The notes under the pieces are model-generated. The model saw only the letters and a list, made by a program, of their open reading frames with translations, had not been told where the DNA came from and ran no database searches. Made by a program: the position numbers and the translations under genes. Shown piece after piece: positions 42,931 to 53,221 of a stretch of DNA of 64,000 nucleotides. Position 1 is the first letter of the stretch, and each line of letters opens with the position of its first letter. Source of the stretch: Streptomyces sp. 1222.5 (GTDB lineage Bacteria > Actinomycetota > Actinomycetes > Streptomycetales > Streptomycetaceae); contig NZ_FNSZ01000001.1 in NCBI RefSeq assembly GCF_900105245.1, positions 5,268,001 through 5,332,000 on the forward strand, written 5' to 3'.

Positions 42931-43209
42931 ATGGCCATCGAGGTCCGCATCCCCACCATCCTCCGCACGTACACGGACGGCCAGAAGGCGGTGGAGGGCA
43001 GCGGGAACACCCTCGCCGACCTGTTCGCCGACCTCGAGACCCGGCACGCGGGCGTCCAGGCCCGCATCGTGGACGACGGTAAGCTGCGCCGCTTCGTCAA
43101 CGTGTACCTGAACGACGAGGACGTCCGCTTCATCGACGGCATCGACACCAAGCTGTCCGACGGCGACACCGTGACGATCCTGCCGGCCGTGGCCGGCGGC
43201 ATGGCCTGA
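42931..43209 (+). CDS. cysO: Sulfur carrier protein CysO (ThiS/MoaD ubiquitin-like fold)
   Basis: A 92-residue ubiquitin-like carrier whose C-terminal thiocarboxylate donates sulfur to O-phosphoserine on CysM. The sequence ends LPAVAGGMA: the Gly-Gly needed for adenylation is followed by Met-Ala, so two residues must be removed before activation. AGGAG precedes ATG 42931. It lies behind the cysteine leader peptide and 17 bases before cysM. Confidence 0.9.
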   Translation: MAIEVRIPTILRTYTDGQKAVEGSGNTLADLFADLETRHAGVQARIVDDGKLRRFVNVYLNDEDVRFIDGIDTKLSDGDTVTILPAVAGGMA

Positions 43210-43226
43210 TCGGCCGCTGAGCAGCG

Positions 43227-44177
43227 ATGCGCTACGACTCCCCGCTGGCCGCGGTGGGCAACACCCCTCTGGTGCGCCTGCCGCGGCTCTCGCCGTCCGC
43301 CGACGTCCGCATCTGGGCCAAGCTGGAGGACCGCAATCCCACCGGCTCGGTCAAGGACCGGCCCGCGCTGCACATGATCGAGCAGGCGGAGAAGGACGGC
43401 CGGCTGACCCCGGGCTGCACCATCCTGGAGCCCACCTCCGGCAACACCGGCATCTCCCTCGCCATGGCGGCCAAGCTCAAGGGCTACCGCATGGTGTGCG
43501 TGATGCCGGAGAACACCTCGCAGGAGCGCCGGGACCTGCTCGGCATGTGGGGCGCGGAGATCATCTCCTCCCCGGCCGCGGGCGGGTCCAACACCGCGGT
43601 GCGGGTGGCCAAGGAGCTGTCCGCGGAGCATCCGGACTGGGTGATGCTCTACCAGTACGGCAATCCGGACAACGCGGGTGCCCACTACGCCACCACGGGC
43701 CCGGAGATCCTCGCCGACCTGCCGTCCGTCACGCACTTCGTCGCCGGCCTCGGCACCACGGGCACCCTCATGGGCGTCGGCCGCTTCCTGCGCGAGCACA
43801 AGCCCGACGTGAAGATCGTCGCCGCCGAGCCCCGCTACGACGACCTGGTGTACGGGCTGCGGAACCTCGACGAGGGGTTCGTGCCCGAGCTCTACGACGC
43901 CTCCGTCCTCACCACCCGCTTCTCGGTCGGTTCGGCGGACGCGGTCACCCGCACCCGGGAACTCCTCCAGCAGGAGGGCATCTTCGCGGGCGTCTCCACC
44001 GGCGCCGCCCTGCATGCCGCGATCGGCGTCGGCCGGAAGGCCGTCAAGGCGGGCGAGAGCGCCGACATCGTCTTCGTCGTGGCCGACGGCGGCTGGAAGT
44101 ACCTCTCCACCGGCGTCTACACGGCGGCCACCACCGAGGAGGCCATCGAGACGCTGCAGGGCCAGCTCTGGGCGTAA
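43227..44177 (+). CDS. cysM: O-phosphoserine sulfhydrylase / cysteine synthase CysM
   Basis: PLP enzyme that joins CysO-thiocarboxylate to O-phosphoserine. The 316-residue protein carries the PLP lysine Lys43 (NPTGSVKDRPAL), the loop PTSGNTGISLAM and the phosphate-binding GLGTTGTLMGVGRFL. Pairing with cysO and mec favours the CysO-dependent M-type over the sulfide-dependent K-type; no fused regulatory domain is present. Confidence 0.93.
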   Translation: MRYDSPLAAVGNTPLVRLPRLSPSADVRIWAKLEDRNPTGSVKDRPALHMIEQAEKDGRLTPGCTILEPTSGNTGISLAMAAKLKGYRMVCVMPENTSQERRDLLGMWGAEIISSPAAGGSNTAVRVAKELSAEHPDWVMLYQYGNPDNAGAHYATTGPEILADLPSVTHFVAGLGTTGTLMGVGRFLREHKPDVKIVAAEPRYDDLVYGLRNLDEGFVPELYDASVLTTRFSVGSADAVTRTRELLQQEGIFAGVSTGAALHAAIGVGRKAVKAGESADIVFVVADGGWKYLSTGVYTAATTEEAIETLQGQLWA

Positions 44178-44222
44178 GGGACTCCCCGCGTCCGGGCGCG
44201 GGCCCTGCTCAAGCGCTCGCCA

Positions 44223-44242
44223 GCCCCCTCCTATGAGGGGGC
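44223..44242 (+). terminator. Hairpin after cysM
   Basis: A perfect 8-bp stem, GCCCCCTC-CTAT-GAGGGGGC, 45 bases after the cysM stop. It could end the operon or act as an operator for the protease gene. Confidence 0.55.
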
Positions 44243-44457
44243 CAACCTCATTCTATGGAGGGGCAAAGAAATCCCTCCGGTACTGCCGGTGCCCCTGGGG
44301 CCGGGTCTACGTTCCTCGCGCACCCTGTCATGTCACGCTCAGCGCGGCATGCGGGGTGTCCACGAGTGTCATGCTCATGACTCGCGGCCGCCGCCGCTAC
44401 GCGCGTCACGGGCCTGCCCACCCAGTGCATCCCCACGTCAACCGGAGGCAGTTCCCC

Positions 44458-46524
44458 ATGCGTGAGTCACGCCCGAGCAGGCGGAGACGGAGTCTGCGAA
44501 GACTCCTCGCCGTCGCCCTCCCCGCCCTCGCTCTCACCGTCGCCGGACTCGTAGCGGCACCGACCGCCGGGGCGCAGGCCGCCGCGGCCCACCCCCACAC
44601 CGGCAGGTCCGCGCAGAACGCCAGGGCCCTGACCGATCCGAAGCGGCAGACCTTCCACGCCACCGGCAAGGCCGGCCAGAAGGTGCCGACCCGGCACCTG
44701 TGCGCCACCGCCGCACCCGGTCACGCGTCCTGCTTCGCCCAGCGCCGCACCGACATCAAGCAGCGGCTGGCCGCCACGGTCGCCGCCGCGCCCTCCGGCC
44801 TCTCCCCGGCCAACCTGCACAGCGCGTACAACCTGCCCAGCACGGGCGGTTCCGGCCTGACCGTCGCCGTCGTCGACGCGTACAACGACCCCAACGCAGA
44901 GTCGGACCTGGCCACCTACCGCTCCACCTACGGCCTGTCCGCCTGCACCAAGGCGAGCGGCTGCTTCAAGCAGGTCGGCCAGACCGGCTCGACCACCTCG
45001 CTGCCCGCCGACGACACCGGCTGGGCCGGTGAAGAGGCCCTCGACCTCGACATGGTCAGCGCGGTCTGCCCGAACTGCAACATCGTCCTGGTCGAGGCGG
45101 ACTCCGCCAACGACACCGACCTCGGCATCGCGGAGAACGAGGCCGTCGCGCTCGGCGCCAAGTTCGTCTCCAACAGCTGGGGCGGCGACGAGGCGGCCAA
45201 CCAGACCACCGAGGACACCCAGTACTTCAAGCACCCGGGCGTCGCCATCACGGTCTCCGCGGGCGACTCCGCCTACGGCGCCGAGTACCCGGCCACCTCC
45301 CAGTACGTGACCGCCGTCGGCGGCACCGCGCTCACCACCGCGGCCAACTCCCGCGGCTGGAGCGAGTCGGTGTGGCACACCAACTCCACCGAGGGCACCG
45401 GCTCGGGCTGCTCCGCCTACGACCCCAAGCCGACCTGGCAGACCGACACCGGCTGCACCAAGCGCATGGAGGCCGACGTCTCCGCCGTCGCCGACCCGGC
45501 CACCGGCGTCGCGGTCTACGACACCTACGGCGGCTCCGGCTGGGCCGTCTACGGCGGCACCAGCGCCTCCGCCCCGATCATCGCCGGCGTCTACGCCCTC
45601 GCGGGCACCCCGGCCGGCGCCGACTACCCGGCGAAGTACCCGTACGCCCACACCGCCAACCTGTACGACGTGACCAGCGGCAACAACGGCAGCTGCACCA
45701 CCTCGTACTTCTGCACCGCCCGCACCGGCTACGACGGCCCGACCGGCTGGGGCACCCCGAACGGCACCACGGCCTTCACCTCCGGCGGCGGGGGCACCGG
45801 CAACACGGTGAGCGTCACCGACCCCGGCAGCCAGTCCACCGCCGTCGGCGGCTCGGCCGGCCTGCAGATCCAGGCCACCGACAGCGCGGGAGCGGCCCTC
45901 ACCTACAGCGCCACCGGCCTGCCGGCCGGCCTGTCCATGGGCGGTTCCACCGGCCTGATCTCCGGTACGGCCACCACCGCCGGCACCTACCAGGTCACGG
46001 TCACCGCGACCGATTCCACCGGCGCCTCCGGCTCGGCCTCCTTCACCTGGACGGTCGGTTCCGGCGGCGGCACCTGCTCCTCGGCCCAGCTGCTCGGCAA
46101 CCCGGGCTTCGAGTCCGGGAACACCACCTGGACCGCGTCCAGCGGCGTCATCACCAGCGACACCGGTGAGGCGGCCCACGGCGGGTCCTACAAGGCCTGG
46201 CTCGACGGGTACGGCTCCACACACACCGACACGCTGTCCCAGTCGGTGACCATCCCGTCCGGCTGCAGGGCCACCCTCACCTTCTACCTTCACATCGACA
46301 CCGCCGAGTCCGGCAGCACCGCCTACGACAAGCTGACGGTCACCGCCGGTTCGACGACCCTGGCGACGTACTCGAACGCCAACGCCTCCCCCGGGTACGC
46401 GCAGAAGACCTTCGACCTGTCCTCGCTGGCGGGCCGCACGGTGACCCTGAAGTTCAGCGGGGCGGAGGACTCCTCCCTGCAGACCGGCTTCGTCGTCGAC
46501 GACACCGCGCTGACGACCGGCTGA
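44458..46524 (+). CDS. Secreted sedolisin-type (S53) serine-carboxyl protease
   Basis: A 688-residue exported protease with a basic signal peptide (about 1-42), a short prosegment and the S53 domain. The catalytic set is Glu192/Asp196 (GEEALDLDM), oxyanion Asp270 (AGDSAYGA) and Ser369 in GTSASAP. Behind it come an Ig-like putative domain (about 450-540) and a C-terminal jelly-roll-like domain with NPGFESGNTTW. ATG 44458 follows GGAGG. Such enzymes are usually acid-active; here it would digest external protein. Confidence 0.9.
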   Translation: MRESRPSRRRRSLRRLLAVALPALALTVAGLVAAPTAGAQAAAAHPHTGRSAQNARALTDPKRQTFHATGKAGQKVPTRHLCATAAPGHASCFAQRRTDIKQRLAATVAAAPSGLSPANLHSAYNLPSTGGSGLTVAVVDAYNDPNAESDLATYRSTYGLSACTKASGCFKQVGQTGSTTSLPADDTGWAGEEALDLDMVSAVCPNCNIVLVEADSANDTDLGIAENEAVALGAKFVSNSWGGDEAANQTTEDTQYFKHPGVAITVSAGDSAYGAEYPATSQYVTAVGGTALTTAANSRGWSESVWHTNSTEGTGSGCSAYDPKPTWQTDTGCTKRMEADVSAVADPATGVAVYDTYGGSGWAVYGGTSASAPIIAGVYALAGTPAGADYPAKYPYAHTANLYDVTSGNNGSCTTSYFCTARTGYDGPTGWGTPNGTTAFTSGGGGTGNTVSVTDPGSQSTAVGGSAGLQIQATDSAGAALTYSATGLPAGLSMGGSTGLISGTATTAGTYQVTVTATDSTGASGSASFTWTVGSGGGTCSSAQLLGNPGFESGNTTWTASSGVITSDTGEAAHGGSYKAWLDGYGSTHTDTLSQSVTIPSGCRATLTFYLHIDTAESGSTAYDKLTVTAGSTTLATYSNANASPGYAQKTFDLSSLAGRTVTLKFSGAEDSSLQTGFVVDDTALTTG

Positions 46525-46538
46525 GCCGCACTCCCCGT

Positions 46539-46573
46539 GATCCCGCACGCGCCGACGCGGCGCGTGCGGGATC
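46539..46573 (+). terminator. Terminator after the S53 protease gene
   Basis: A perfect 15-bp stem, GATCCCGCACGCGCC with its complement, and a 5-base loop, followed by CGTTTGC. Confidence 0.85.
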
Positions 46574-46656
46574 CGTTTGCGATCGTGGTACGTCTCATCC
46601 GCACCAGGCGGCCGGTCGGCCGGCCACGCCAACGGACGCAGAAAGGCGGACCCCCC

Positions 46657-47118
46657 ATGCGCCGTACGACGCCCCTCGCCCTCGCGGCGGCAGCACTGCT
46701 CCTCGCCGGCTGCGGCTCCCAGAGCGACGGGGACACCGGCAGCAACGGCAAGGTGTCACCCGCCCCCTCCAGCCACGCGCCCGGTACGGACGGCGGCGCG
46801 TGCGCGAGCCAGGCGGAACTGAAGGCCGGGGACGACGGGCACACCGTCTGCGTGACCAAGGGCGGCGAGGTCCGGGTCACCCTGGACGGCACCAAGGAGC
46901 GCCCGTGGAAGCCCGTCTCCGCGAGCGGCACCGCCCTGAAGGGCATCAACGCGGGCTTCGTCATCCAGCCGGGCGACGCCACGGCCGCGTATCAGGCGGT
47001 GTCCGCGGGCACCGTGCGGCTCACGTCCTCCCGCCCCCTGTGCGCCGAGCCCACCGCCCCCGGGCAGGTCTCCTGCAAGGGCATCCAGGAGTGGTCGGTC
47101 ACCGTGCGGGTACGTTAA
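46657..47118 (+). CDS. Putative lipoprotein, 153 residues
   Basis: A secreted lipoprotein with lipobox LLLAGC (Cys19), a Ser/Pro-rich linker and a small domain with four further cysteines (ACASQAELK, HTVCV, PLCAEP, VSCKG), which could form disulfides. Family not recognised. GAAAGGCGGA lies before ATG 46657. Its TAA overlaps the stop of the convergent gene by three bases. Confidence 0.75.
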   Translation: MRRTTPLALAAAALLLAGCGSQSDGDTGSNGKVSPAPSSHAPGTDGGACASQAELKAGDDGHTVCVTKGGEVRVTLDGTKERPWKPVSASGTALKGINAGFVIQPGDATAAYQAVSAGTVRLTSSRPLCAEPTAPGQVSCKGIQEWSVTVRVR

Positions 47119-47573
47119 CCGGCGAGATGACGTACCTGGTCCCACAGGACCGGGTCGACCACGCCGACCCGGCGCCGGAAGTCGCCCACCGGGACCTCGC
47201 GCAGCTCGTCGGTCTCCAGGAAGCTCGGGCGTCCCCGGGCGTCTCCGACCGCACCGGGCGGCAGCGGGATCACTCCGGCGCGCTCGTCGTGGTACTTGCT
47301 GGTGATCTTCGCGACGGTGGCCCGGTCGCCGCGCACGGCCAGCACCAGACAGGGCCGGTCCTTCGCCTCGAGGCGGTCCTCGTACGGGACGTCGGCCCAC
47401 CAGATGTCCCCCGGGGCGGGGCGCCCGGCCCGGGCCGGGCGCGTACCCGGCCGGCCCGGCGGCCGCAGCCGCCGTCCGCCCGGCCGGCGGCCGCGGCCCC
47501 AGCCGTCGACGAGCGTGGCGACGAGCGCCAGCAGTACGACCGCCGCGAGCGCCAGCCACCAGGACGTGTCCAT
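47115..47573 (-). CDS. Membrane-anchored PemK/MazF-like protein
   Basis: A 152-residue protein: an N-terminal membrane helix (about 4-22), an Arg/Pro-rich linker, and a PemK/MazF-type domain (APGDIWWADVPYEDRLEAKD, RPCLVLAV, ATVAKITSKYHDERAGVIPL). MazF toxins are soluble mRNA endonucleases with a partner antitoxin. Here there is a membrane anchor and no adjacent antitoxin ORF, so a housekeeping or degenerate role is likely. Whether RNase residues are kept was not resolved. Confidence 0.75.
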   Translation of the reverse strand: MDTSWWLALAAVVLLALVATLVDGWGRGRRPGGRRLRPPGRPGTRPARAGRPAPGDIWWADVPYEDRLEAKDRPCLVLAVRGDRATVAKITSKYHDERAGVIPLPPGAVGDARGRPSFLETDELREVPVGDFRRRVGVVDPVLWDQVRHLAG

Positions 47574-47824
47574 ACGACGACGTTACCGGCGCGCGCCGCG
47601 CCGCGCGCGCCCTCTCACGATCCCTATGCGCCGCGGTTCCAGCCGAACCGGTGACAGCGCAGGTGAGTTCGCCCACAACGGCCCCTGGCGGAGGAGCGAC
47701 CCGTGGTTTCGCGCCTTACGCTCGACAAACCGCACGACCCCCGTCCGCCCCCGGTTCTCCGGCTCCACAACCCGCCCGCCGGTGTCCCGTCCACCGGCTT
47801 TCCGCCAACGGAGGTTTCTGGTTC

Positions 47825-48577
47825 ATGAAGCTCACCGTCGTCGGCTGCTCGGGGTCGTTCCCGTCCGCGGAATCGGCCTGCTCGAGCTACCTCGTCGAGG
47901 CCGACGGCTTCCGGTTGCTTCTCGACATGGGCAACGGCGCCCTCGGCGAGCTGCAGCGCCACTGCGGTCTCTACGACCTCGACGCGATCTTCCTGAGCCA
48001 TCTGCACGCCGACCACTGCATCGACATGCTCGGCTACTTCGTCGCGCGCTACTACCGGCACGACGGCGGCCGCTGCGATCCGATCCCGGTCCACGGACCC
48101 GAAGGCACGGAGCACCGGCTGACCACCGCCTACGCGGACACCCCCTCCGCCTCCTCCATGAGCGAGGTCTTCGACTTTCACACGGTGAAGCCGTCCACGT
48201 TCGAGATCGGCCCGTTCACCGTGCACACCGAGCGCGTCCGGCATCCCGTGGAGGCGTACGGCATCCGCGTCGAGCACGGCGGGAAGGTCCTGACGTACTC
48301 CGGCGACACGGGTGTCACCGAGGCGCTGGACGAGCTGGCCCGGGACGCCGACCTGTTCCTGTGCGAGGCCGCCTTCACGCACGGCAAGGAGAGCATCCCC
48401 GACCTGCACCTGAACGGGCGTGAGGCGGGTGAGACCGCGGCCCGCGCGGGAGCCCGCCGCCTGGTCCTCACCCACATCCCGCCGTGGACCGACCCGCAGG
48501 TCAACCTCCGTGACGCGGGCGAGGTCTTCACGGGCCCGGTGGAGCTGGCCGCTCCGCGGCGCGTGTACGACATCTGA
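47825..48577 (+). CDS. Metallo-beta-lactamase-fold hydrolase (RNase Z-like)
   Basis: A 250-residue cytoplasmic enzyme with the two-metal motif HLHADH (IFLSHLHADHCIDMLGYFVA), an Asp in YSGDTGVTEAL and the distal His in LVLTHIPPW. It most resembles the RNase Z/phosphodiesterase-like group rather than true beta-lactamases; the substrate is unknown. ATG 47825 follows GGAGG. A strong terminator separates it from nagE2. Confidence 0.85.
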   Translation: MKLTVVGCSGSFPSAESACSSYLVEADGFRLLLDMGNGALGELQRHCGLYDLDAIFLSHLHADHCIDMLGYFVARYYRHDGGRCDPIPVHGPEGTEHRLTTAYADTPSASSMSEVFDFHTVKPSTFEIGPFTVHTERVRHPVEAYGIRVEHGGKVLTYSGDTGVTEALDELARDADLFLCEAAFTHGKESIPDLHLNGREAGETAARAGARRLVLTHIPPWTDPQVNLRDAGEVFTGPVELAAPRRVYDI

Positions 48578-48597
48578 CGACGGAGCGGCGCACGACG

Positions 48598-48627
48598 AGG
48601 CCCCCGGAGCAGCGGCTCCGGGGGCCT
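48598..48627. terminator. Bidirectional terminator between the MBL gene and nagE2
   Basis: A perfect 13-bp stem, AGGCCCCCGGAGC with GCTCCGGGGGCCT, around a 4-base loop, between convergent genes. Confidence 0.85.
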
Positions 48628-48650
48628 GACTCATGCCGTGCCGGCGGGTC

Positions 48651-49901
<1,251 letters not shown>

Positions 49902-49917
49902 GGTTCCTCCATCGGGT

Positions 49918-49950
49918 GGTGGTCTACACCACTCAGTGGTGTAGACCTGT
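49918..49950 (-). promoter_or_regulatory. Two adjacent DasR-like operators (dre) upstream of nagE2
   Basis: GGTGGTCTACACCACT (49918-49933) and AGTGGTGTAGACCTGT (49935-49950) each match 14 of 16 positions of the DasR element, one base apart. They lie 17-49 bases before the ATG, so two DasR dimers could bind side by side. Confidence 0.85.
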
Positions 49951-50055
49951 TGTAGCACGATGAAGGGCGTATAAGGAACCACGAAATCCGCTACCGCGGC
50001 ACTACGCAAAGTGCCGGGTCAGCGGGGGTTCGCGGGGGCCGTGGACGCCGTGCCG

Positions 50056-51360
50056 TCAGACCTTCGTGACGTCCTCGACCTCCTCCGCCGGTTCGCGTCC
50101 CGGTGTCCTGAGGTCGAACCTGCTGATCGCGAACCGGAAGACCACGTAGTACACCGCCGCGAAGCACAGGCCGATCGGGATGATCGCCCACGGTTTCGTC
50201 GCCAGGTGCCAGTAGATGAGGTAGTCGATGAGCCCCGCGGAGAACCCGAAGCCGTCGTGCACCCCGAGCGCCCAGGTCACCGCCATCGACACCCCCGTGA
50301 GCACCGCGTGGATCGCGTACAGGAACGGGGCGATGAACAGGAAGGAGTACTCGATCGGTTCGGTGATGCCGGTGACGAAGGACGTCAGCCCGACCGAGAG
50401 CATCAGCCCGCCGACCTCCTTGCGCCGCTCCGGACGCGCGCAGTGCGTGATCGCCAGGGCCGCCGCCGGCAGCGCGAACATCATGATCGGGAAGAAGCCC
50501 GAGGTGAACTGGCCCGCGTTCGGGTCGCCGGCCAGGAACATGTTGATGTCGCCGTGCACCACCTTGCCGCCGGGCGTGGTGTAGGTGCCGAACTGGAACC
50601 AGATGGGCACGTTCAGGAACTGGTGCAGCCCGACGACGAGCAGTGCCCGGTTGGCCACGCCGTAGATGCCGGCCCCCCACGAGCCCGTGTCCCGCAGCCA
50701 GTGGCTGAAGGTCTCCAGCGCGTCCCCGATGGGCGGCCAGATCCACAGGCACAGGGCCGCGAAGAGGATGCCGACGAACGCCATGATGATGGGGACGAGC
50801 CGGCGGCCGTTGAAGAAGCCCAGCCAGTCCACCAGCCTGGTGCGGTGGAAGCGGGCCCAGAGGGACGCGGCCAGCAGCCCCATCACGATGCCGCCGAAAA
50901 CGCCGGGGTTCTGATAGGTGAAGGCCGTCACCGACCCGTCGCTCACCTGGCAGCCGACGTTCGCCACCGCGGTGGAGCCGCCCGGGCAGTCCTCCGGGAA
51001 CTGACGCAGCACCCCGTAGTACACGAGGAAGCCCGCCACCGCCGCGAGCGCCGTGGAGCCGTCCGCCTTCTTCGCCATGCCGATCGCGACACCGACGCAG
51101 AACAGCAGCGGCAGCCCGAGGGAACCGTCGAGCAGGCTGCCGCCCGCGCCCAGCATCACCTTCGAGACGGTCGTCCAGCCGAGGCCACCCTCCCCGACCA
51201 CGCCCGGCTGGGCCAGTCCGATCAGCAGGCCCGCCGCCGGCAGCACGGCGATCGGCAGCTGGAGGCTGCGGCCCATCTTCTGCAGACCCTGGAACACACG
51301 GTTCCAGCGTGCCCGCGCCGGACCGGCCGTACCGTCGGGGCGTGCGCTCTCGGCGCTCAT
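50056..51360 (-). CDS. nagE1: PTS N-acetylglucosamine permease EIIC, NagE1
   Basis: A 434-residue paralogue of NagE2, same strand, 154 bases upstream of it. The family core is GLQKMGRSLQLPIAVLPAAG, NRALLVVGLHQFLN and GITEPIEYSFLF. An extra loop with two cysteines (ENCPGG-like, CQVSDG) near residues 125-140 is not in NagE2. Divergent from nagF, sharing a DasR-like site 51-66 bases before its ATG. Confidence 0.92.
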   Translation of the reverse strand: MSAESARPDGTAGPARARWNRVFQGLQKMGRSLQLPIAVLPAAGLLIGLAQPGVVGEGGLGWTTVSKVMLGAGGSLLDGSLGLPLLFCVGVAIGMAKKADGSTALAAVAGFLVYYGVLRQFPEDCPGGSTAVANVGCQVSDGSVTAFTYQNPGVFGGIVMGLLAASLWARFHRTRLVDWLGFFNGRRLVPIIMAFVGILFAALCLWIWPPIGDALETFSHWLRDTGSWGAGIYGVANRALLVVGLHQFLNVPIWFQFGTYTTPGGKVVHGDINMFLAGDPNAGQFTSGFFPIMMFALPAAALAITHCARPERRKEVGGLMLSVGLTSFVTGITEPIEYSFLFIAPFLYAIHAVLTGVSMAVTWALGVHDGFGFSAGLIDYLIYWHLATKPWAIIPIGLCFAAVYYVVFRFAISRFDLRTPGREPAEEVEDVTKV

Positions 51361-51410
51361 GGGCGTCCTCCGGCCACTCGACTCGGACGCGGTTTGGCGA
51401 CCGTCCCCAC

Positions 51411-51426
51411 GGTGGTGTAGACCAGT
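51411..51426. promoter_or_regulatory. DasR-like operator between nagE1 and nagF
   Basis: GGTGGTGTAGACCAGT matches 14 of 16 positions of the DasR element. It lies 51 bases before nagE1 and 119 before nagF and could control both divergent genes. Confidence 0.85.
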
Positions 51427-51544
51427 TGGCGGACGGTTCCGCTGTCGTGATCGCCATCATTCGGCACGGACGGCATGACCGCTCGCGAAGATGGGCCAAC
51501 TGTGGGTTACTGCGACAAAGCGGTTCGGATCAGGGAGAAGCAAC

Positions 51545-51778
51545 ATGGCCAGCAAGGCTGAGAAGATCGTCGCCGGACTCGGCGGGATCGACAACATCGA
51601 GGAGATCGAGGGCTGCATCACCCGGCTGCGCACCGAGGTGTCCGACCCCTCGCTGGTCGACGAAGCCGCCCTGAAGGCCGCCGGCGCCCACGGCGTCGTG
51701 AAGATGGGCGCCGCCATCCAGGTCGTCATCGGCACCGACGCCGACCCGATCGCCGCGGAGATCGAAGACATGATGTGA
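51545..51778 (+). CDS. nagF: PTS EIIB component NagF
   Basis: A 77-residue free-standing EIIB of the GlcNAc system. Phosphate passes through Cys24 (EIEGCITRLRTEV) from EIIA to the sugar carried by NagE. ATG 51545 behind AGGGAGA matches the usual domain size; the upstream extension to 51491 is not conserved-looking. Divergent from nagE1 under a shared operator. Confidence 0.93.
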   Translation: MASKAEKIVAGLGGIDNIEEIEGCITRLRTEVSDPSLVDEAALKAAGAHGVVKMGAAIQVVIGTDADPIAAEIEDMM

Positions 51779-51796
51779 ACCCCACGGTTCACCCTC

Positions 51797-51829
51797 AAGG
51801 GGCTCTTCCCGACGCGGGAGGAGCCCCTT
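51797..51829 (+). terminator. Terminator after nagF
   Basis: AAGGGGCTCTTCCC (51797-51810) pairs with GGGAGGAGCCCCTT (51816-51829) with one G-U pair. It stands immediately before the rph promoter. Confidence 0.8.
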
Positions 51830-51842
51830 CCGTCCGTACGGC

Positions 51843-51848
51843 TAGGCT
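51843..51848 (+). promoter_or_regulatory. Leaderless -10 element for rph
   Basis: TAGGCT ends 7 bases before ATG 51856, and no ribosome binding site is seen. Confidence 0.55.
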
Positions 51849-51855
51849 CGTCGCC

Positions 51856-52593
<738 letters not shown>

Positions 52594-52740
52594 CGGCCAC
52601 CCCGCCCCCGAGTAAAGGGACGGCCAAGACTGCCCGTACTCACGGGCAACCAGGCGCCCCTTCCCGGCGTCCTACGGGTACGGGTGCACGGCCCACCACC
52701 GTGCGCCCGGCCAGCCGTACCAGGGGAGGGACCCATCACC

Positions 52741-53145
52741 ATGGCCGCCAGCCGCCGTCGACGCCGTGGCGTCACCACCATCGCCGCCACCGTGGCCGCC
52801 GCCGCGCTCACCGCCGGCCTCACCACCGGCTGCGACGCCGTGAACAAGGCCCTGGACTGCGTGCAGACCGCCGACTCCATCGCGGACAGCGTCACCGACC
52901 TCCAGCAGGCCGTGGAGAACGCCTCCGACGACCCCACACAGCTCGACGCCTCCCTCGCCGCCATCGACAAGAACCTCGACAAGATCGGCGACAAGACCGA
53001 CAACGCCGACGTCAACAAGGCCGTCGACGACCTGAACAAGGCCGTCGCGAACGTCCGCGCGTCGATCAGGAACGGCGACAACACCCCCGACGTCAGCCCC
53101 GTCACGGACGCGGCCGGCGAACTCACCAAGGTCTGCACCTCGTAG
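52741..53145 (+). CDS. Small helical lipoprotein, 134 residues
   Basis: Signal peptide with lipobox LTTGC (Cys32), then mostly alpha-helical, Asp/Ala-rich sequence (SVTDLQQAVENASDDPTQLD, DDLNKAVANVRAS) that may form coiled coils. Start ATG 52741 behind GGGGAGGGA. No known family recognised. Confidence 0.75.
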   Translation: MAASRRRRRGVTTIAATVAAAALTAGLTTGCDAVNKALDCVQTADSIADSVTDLQQAVENASDDPTQLDASLAAIDKNLDKIGDKTDNADVNKAVDDLNKAVANVRASIRNGDNTPDVSPVTDAAGELTKVCTS

Positions 53146-53149
53146 CGGG

Positions 53150-53174
53150 CTCCGCGCCCCGACGGGGCGCGGAG
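53150..53174 (+). terminator. Terminator after the lipoprotein gene
   Basis: A perfect 11-bp stem, CTCCGCGCCCC with GGGGCGCGGAG, and a 3-base loop, between convergent genes. Confidence 0.75.
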
Positions 53175-53221
53175 AACCACGCGACCGGCCGCGAACCGGC
53201 CCGCGGCCGCTCGGCGAACCG

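Noticed and set aside
49902..50009. N-terminal extension of NagE2
   Set aside because: It would be translated through both DasR-like operators; GGAGG before ATG 49901 fixes the start.
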